DNA of 64,000 bases from positions 1 through 64,000 of the forward strand of contig JBFWOJ010000004.1 of NCBI GenBank assembly GCA_050250575.1, written 5' to 3'. The notes below the pieces were generated by a model, which had not been told where the DNA came from, ran no database searches, and saw only the letters and a program-made list of their open reading frames with translations. The translations under genes and the position numbers were made by a program. Source of the stretch: SHVO01 sp050250575 (GTDB lineage Bacteria; Pseudomonadota; Alphaproteobacteria; Rhodospirillales; Rhodospirillaceae). Of the stretch, positions 61,507-64,000 are shown in pieces; within the stretch, counting starts at the first letter, position 1, and every line of letters starts with the position of its first letter.

Positions 61507-62823
61507 ATGAGCTCGGCGGGGAACAGGCGATTATCAAAAGGGGCGATCCTCGCGGTCGCGGGCGGTCTATCGACCGCCCTCGGTGTCGCCGCGCTCGCCG
61601 ATGTCACCGGATTTCCCGTCACCTCGCACATTCTTCTCGTCACCGTCGCCTCTTTCGGCGGCGCGGTTCTCGGCGGACTCGTTCTGCTGGGCCACGGACG
61701 GGCGGCTTCCACCGACCTGCAACACAACGACGGGTTTGAGACCGACCTGCGCGGCCTTGTGCAATGTTGCGCGGACTACATGTGGGACTGTGGCGCCGGC
61801 ACGGGAAAGGTCATCGAGAATTTCCGCCTGCAGGCCCTGAACGATGCGCCGGGCAGCGCAGCGCCGGCCATCGACGTCGCGGCGGACCATGACTTTGTTC
61901 CGTTTCTGAGGTTGATCGAAGAGCGGGCGAAGTTTCGCGATATCCTCGTGCCGATCCTCGACGGGTGCGGCGAGCCGCGCTGGCTCAATCTCTCCGGCCA
62001 TCCCCAGTTCGATCGCGCAGGCCTGTTCTGTGGCTATCGCGGCCTTGGCGCCGACGTGACCGAGAGCATGCGCGAACGGAATCTGGAGGAAGGCCGGCGG
62101 CAGGCGGGCGCCGTCGGGCGCCTTGCCAGCGGGCTCGCGCACGAGATCAACAACCTCCTCCAGCCGATCCTGATCTATGCGGCGTTCGGCGCGGAGGAAG
62201 CCAAGGCCCACGAGAGGCTGCGTCTTTACTTCACGCGCATCACCCGCGCCGCCGAGCGCGCGACGTTCATCGTCAAGAACGTGCTCTCGTTCGCGCGTCA
62301 TACGCCGCCGGGCCAGGAGGACCTCAACGTCCTCTCCGTCGTGCGCGAGACCATCGATCTCATGAGCGGAACCGTGGGCGCGCGCACCGCCATCGAGCTT
62401 GCCGCGGACGGCGATGTCTTCCGCGCCCGGGCCGAGCGTACGGGCCTTGCGCAGATCGTCACCAACCTCATCGCCAACGCCGCCGACGTCATGACCGACG
62501 GCGGCAAGATCGTGGTGCGGGTCGAAGATGTCCTTGTCTCCGGTGAAATCTCGAAAGCGTCCGGCGTTGCGCCCGGGCGCTACTGCCGGATCGCCGTCGA
62601 GGATTCCGGACCCGGCGTTCCCGCCCACCTGGTTGCCAAGATCTTCGACCCGTTCTTCACCACCAAGCCGCAAGGCAAGGGGACCGGCCTCGGTCTTGCC
62701 GTCGTCTCCGGAATCGCCAAAGGCTGGGGCGGCGCCGCCACCGTCGACAGCACTGTTGGCGAGGGCAGCCGATTTAGCGTTTACTTGCCGGCCGCCGAAC
62801 GCGAACTGCAGGCGGCGCAGTAG
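61507..62823 (+). CDS. membrane sensor histidine kinase
   Basis: 438 aa from ATG 61507 with GAGGGGAA eight bases upstream; the in-frame start at 61384 adds a non-conserved stretch. Two membrane helices at 12-33 and 41-62, then a PAS-like region. The HisKA motif is RLASGLAHEINNLLQPILIY, with NLIANAADVM and GKGTGLGLAVVSGIAK in the ATPase. No receiver domain attached. Partner regulator not adjacent. Confidence 0.9.
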   Translation: MSSAGNRRLSKGAILAVAGGLSTALGVAALADVTGFPVTSHILLVTVASFGGAVLGGLVLLGHGRAASTDLQHNDGFETDLRGLVQCCADYMWDCGAGTGKVIENFRLQALNDAPGSAAPAIDVAADHDFVPFLRLIEERAKFRDILVPILDGCGEPRWLNLSGHPQFDRAGLFCGYRGLGADVTESMRERNLEEGRRQAGAVGRLASGLAHEINNLLQPILIYAAFGAEEAKAHERLRLYFTRITRAAERATFIVKNVLSFARHTPPGQEDLNVLSVVRETIDLMSGTVGARTAIELAADGDVFRARAERTGLAQIVTNLIANAADVMTDGGKIVVRVEDVLVSGEISKASGVAPGRYCRIAVEDSGPGVPAHLVAKIFDPFFTTKPQGKGTGLGLAVVSGIAKGWGGAATVDSTVGEGSRFSVYLPAAERELQAAQ

Positions 62824-62845
62824 GTAGTCATAGGTTCATTCGTCC

Positions 62846-63211
62846 ATGCTGGAAACGACCCCGGAACGCGAGCGCAACATCGTGTTCTTTCGTGCCGTTG
62901 GTACGCTCACCGAATCCGATTACACCGACGTCTTTGCACCGGCGATGGGTTCGATCCTCGAAGCGCACCCTCACTTCCGTCTTTACTGCGATCTCTCGCG
63001 CCTTCTCGACTGGGACGAATCCTCCCGCTGGGAAACGGGCGCGATCCTGGCCGCCAATGCGCATCGCTGCGAGCGCGCAGCCATCGTTGGCGGTCCGTCC
63101 TGGGCCGGGCTCGCGCTTCTCCTGCGCGAATGCCTGCCGCCGGGTCACTTTGAGTTTTTCACCGCCGGCCATCAGGCGGAGGCGCTGGCCTGGGTGCGCG
63201 CACCCCGCTGA
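62846..63211 (+). CDS. SpoIIAA-like (STAS/SEC14-type) small protein
   Basis: 121 aa, 22 bases after the kinase stop. NIVFFRAVGTLTESDYTDVFAPAM and LYCDLSRLLDWDESSRWETG resemble the SpoIIAA-like fold, ending HFEFFTAGHQAEALAWVRA. Proteins of this fold often act as partner or ligand-binding modules. Position suggests co-transcription with the kinase. Function unknown. Confidence 0.65.
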   Translation: MLETTPERERNIVFFRAVGTLTESDYTDVFAPAMGSILEAHPHFRLYCDLSRLLDWDESSRWETGAILAANAHRCERAAIVGGPSWAGLALLLRECLPPGHFEFFTAGHQAEALAWVRAPR

Positions 63212-63402
63212 TTCCATTCAGATTCTTGCAAGCGGCATCCGCGGGTTGATCTGCATTTGCAGGGCTGCACGCGTTGCACGCCCGTCGGCCATAGGTGGAA
63301 GCCCGAATTGTTTGGTTAACCTTAAGGCCCTATAAATGACCCTCATATAGGGGTCCCCTGAACCCGCGTAGTTTGAACGGTTGAACGCATTGGGGCGAGG
63401 GA

Positions 63403-63654
63403 ATGGGCGAGCACGACAAGGCAGTCGATATTCTGGTGATGCGCGCTGCGGCCGAGATCCGCAAGGCGGCCGCGCTTGATAAAAAGCGCGCTACCGAGCT
63501 TTCGGGTGTCGCCGATTATCTGGAAAGCATCATCTACGAAACCGAGCTCGGTTACGGCGAGCCCCTGTTCCCCGAGGCCGCGCCGCCGGACGTGGTGCTC
63601 GACGACGACATCAAGAAGATGATGAAGCCGTTCAAGGTGCGGTTGACGCGCTAG
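63403..63654 (+). CDS. small helical hypothetical protein
   Basis: 83 aa. MGEHDKAVDILVMRAAAEIR is followed by a helical, acidic remainder (LSGVADYLESIIYETELGYG) and a basic tail (IKKMMKPFKVRLTR). No family recognised. The upstream 190 bases include TTAACCTTAA near 63317 and TATAAAT (about 63331), which may be promoter parts. Confidence 0.6.
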   Translation: MGEHDKAVDILVMRAAAEIRKAAALDKKRATELSGVADYLESIIYETELGYGEPLFPEAAPPDVVLDDDIKKMMKPFKVRLTR

Positions 63655-63655
63655 T

Positions 63656-63724
63656 GGAGCGGATTTGACCTACGCTGTTCCGTTTGCCGCGCGCGACGCC
63701 GCGATGTCAAATCCGACATGCTCC
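63656..63724. repeat. long imperfect inverted repeat, intergenic
   Basis: GGAGCGGATTTGAC (63656-63669) and GTCAAATCCGACATGCTCC (63706-63724) pair with a four-base insertion in the second arm; 36 bases separate them. No U-tract follows. It begins two bases after the stop of the small gene. It looks like a REP-type extragenic element or an mRNA end structure. Confidence 0.5.
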
Positions 63725-63760
63725 TTAGATTAAAAGATGACTTGTGGTCCCATGACTCTG

Positions 63761-63798
63761 ACATTCGCACGACAGCGCGACATACCGGACGCGAATGT
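63761..63798. promoter_or_regulatory. inverted repeat upstream of the last gene
   Basis: ACATTCGC (63761-63768) and GCGAATGT (63791-63798), perfect complements 22 bases apart, lie 38-75 bases before the ATG of the final gene. Three turns of helix centre to centre, so a two-dimer operator is conceivable. Confidence 0.4.
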
Positions 63799-63835
63799 GA
63801 GAATCGCACCACCGCGCCGCCGCCGGCACCTCTAG

Positions 63836-64000
63836 ATGAGTCCTGTTGCTACAAAATCGGCGGAGTCCAAAGCCCCGCCTCGGATTGACGGCGGCCCAAA
63901 CGCGGCGGCGTTCATTGCCGCGCTTCCGGCCGCGGCGATCGTGGTCGATGACACCGACACGGTCATCGCCGCAAATACACGCGCCGAGGATATCCTCGGT
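63836..64000 (+). CDS. PAS-domain signalling protein, NtrB-like start (partial, C-terminus off the right edge)
   Basis: 55 residues visible from ATG 63836. After a basic leader, FIAALPAAAIVVDDTDTVIA and ANTRAEDILG are the first strands and helix of a PAS domain, in the phrasing common to NtrB-type sensor kinases (ALP..hhVVD....I..AN..AE..LG). Kinase domains lie outside the window, so this cannot be proved to be NtrB. Confidence 0.6.
   Translation, partial: MSPVATKSAESKAPPRIDGGPNAAAFIAALPAAAIVVDDTDTVIAANTRAEDILG

Noticed and set aside
63310..63330. CtrA box at TTAACCTTAA upstream of the 83-aa gene
   Set aside because: The two TTAA halves are only two bases apart instead of seven.

Overview
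The window reads as a chromosomal segment of a GC-rich alphaproteobacterium. The strongest marker is the murA, UPF0262, low-molecular-weight phosphatase, maf block. Pseudaminic-acid genes beside TPR-linked glycosyltransferases, as in Caulobacter-type flagellin glycosylation, agree with this. Genus cannot be fixed from the sequence alone.

1-14.9 kb is a nonulosonic (pseudaminic) acid glycosylation locus. A tightly overlapping minus-strand operon runs pseB, aldo/keto reductase, TPR-glycosyltransferase, PseF/SpsF-like cytidylyltransferase, pseG (cut by the left edge). Around it lie pseC, a PseH-like acetyltransferase, a surface-carbohydrate protein, a PhyH-type dioxygenase and a methyltransferase. 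Next to these are a TPR-OGT protein resembling FlmG and a second TPR-glycosyltransferase paralogous to the first. A lone prepilin peptidase sits between. PseI is not visible and may lie beyond the left edge.

14.9-37.8 kb is mostly housekeeping: tRNA-Gly(CCC), argE-cysS, a lipoprotein and autotransporter pair with a leader hairpin, and an orphan Cas2-like small protein. The complete AmmeMemoRadiSam trio is flanked by two paralogous degenerate receiver proteins. A psp envelope-stress module follows (pspA-pspC-pspB with a textbook sigma-54 promoter and divergent pspF). Then come a sulfide:quinone reductase-like protein, a lysine 2,3-aminomutase-like enzyme coupled to a hybrid kinase, an aminotransferase and ppnN.

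37.9-47.1 kb is an integrated mobile element of about 9.2 kb in a tRNA-Thr(GGT) gene, bounded by 50-bp identical att repeats. It carries a tyrosine integrase, an HTH regulator, a primase-helicase with an origin-like inverted iteron region just downstream, and a serine recombinase preceded by a 28-bp inverted repeat. Its cargo includes a ClpP-fold protease behind a perfect palindrome, convergent with an unknown three-helix membrane protein. No capsid, portal or packaging genes are seen. This element is the best place in the window for undescribed biology.

47.2-64 kb resumes the chromosome: murA, UPF0262, phosphatase, maf, then a cell-surface glycan region with three glycosyltransferases, two FkbM methyltransferases, other methyltransferases, a sulfotransferase-like protein and galE. 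It ends with a peroxiredoxin, hspQ, a sensor kinase, small proteins and the start of a PAS protein that runs off the right edge.
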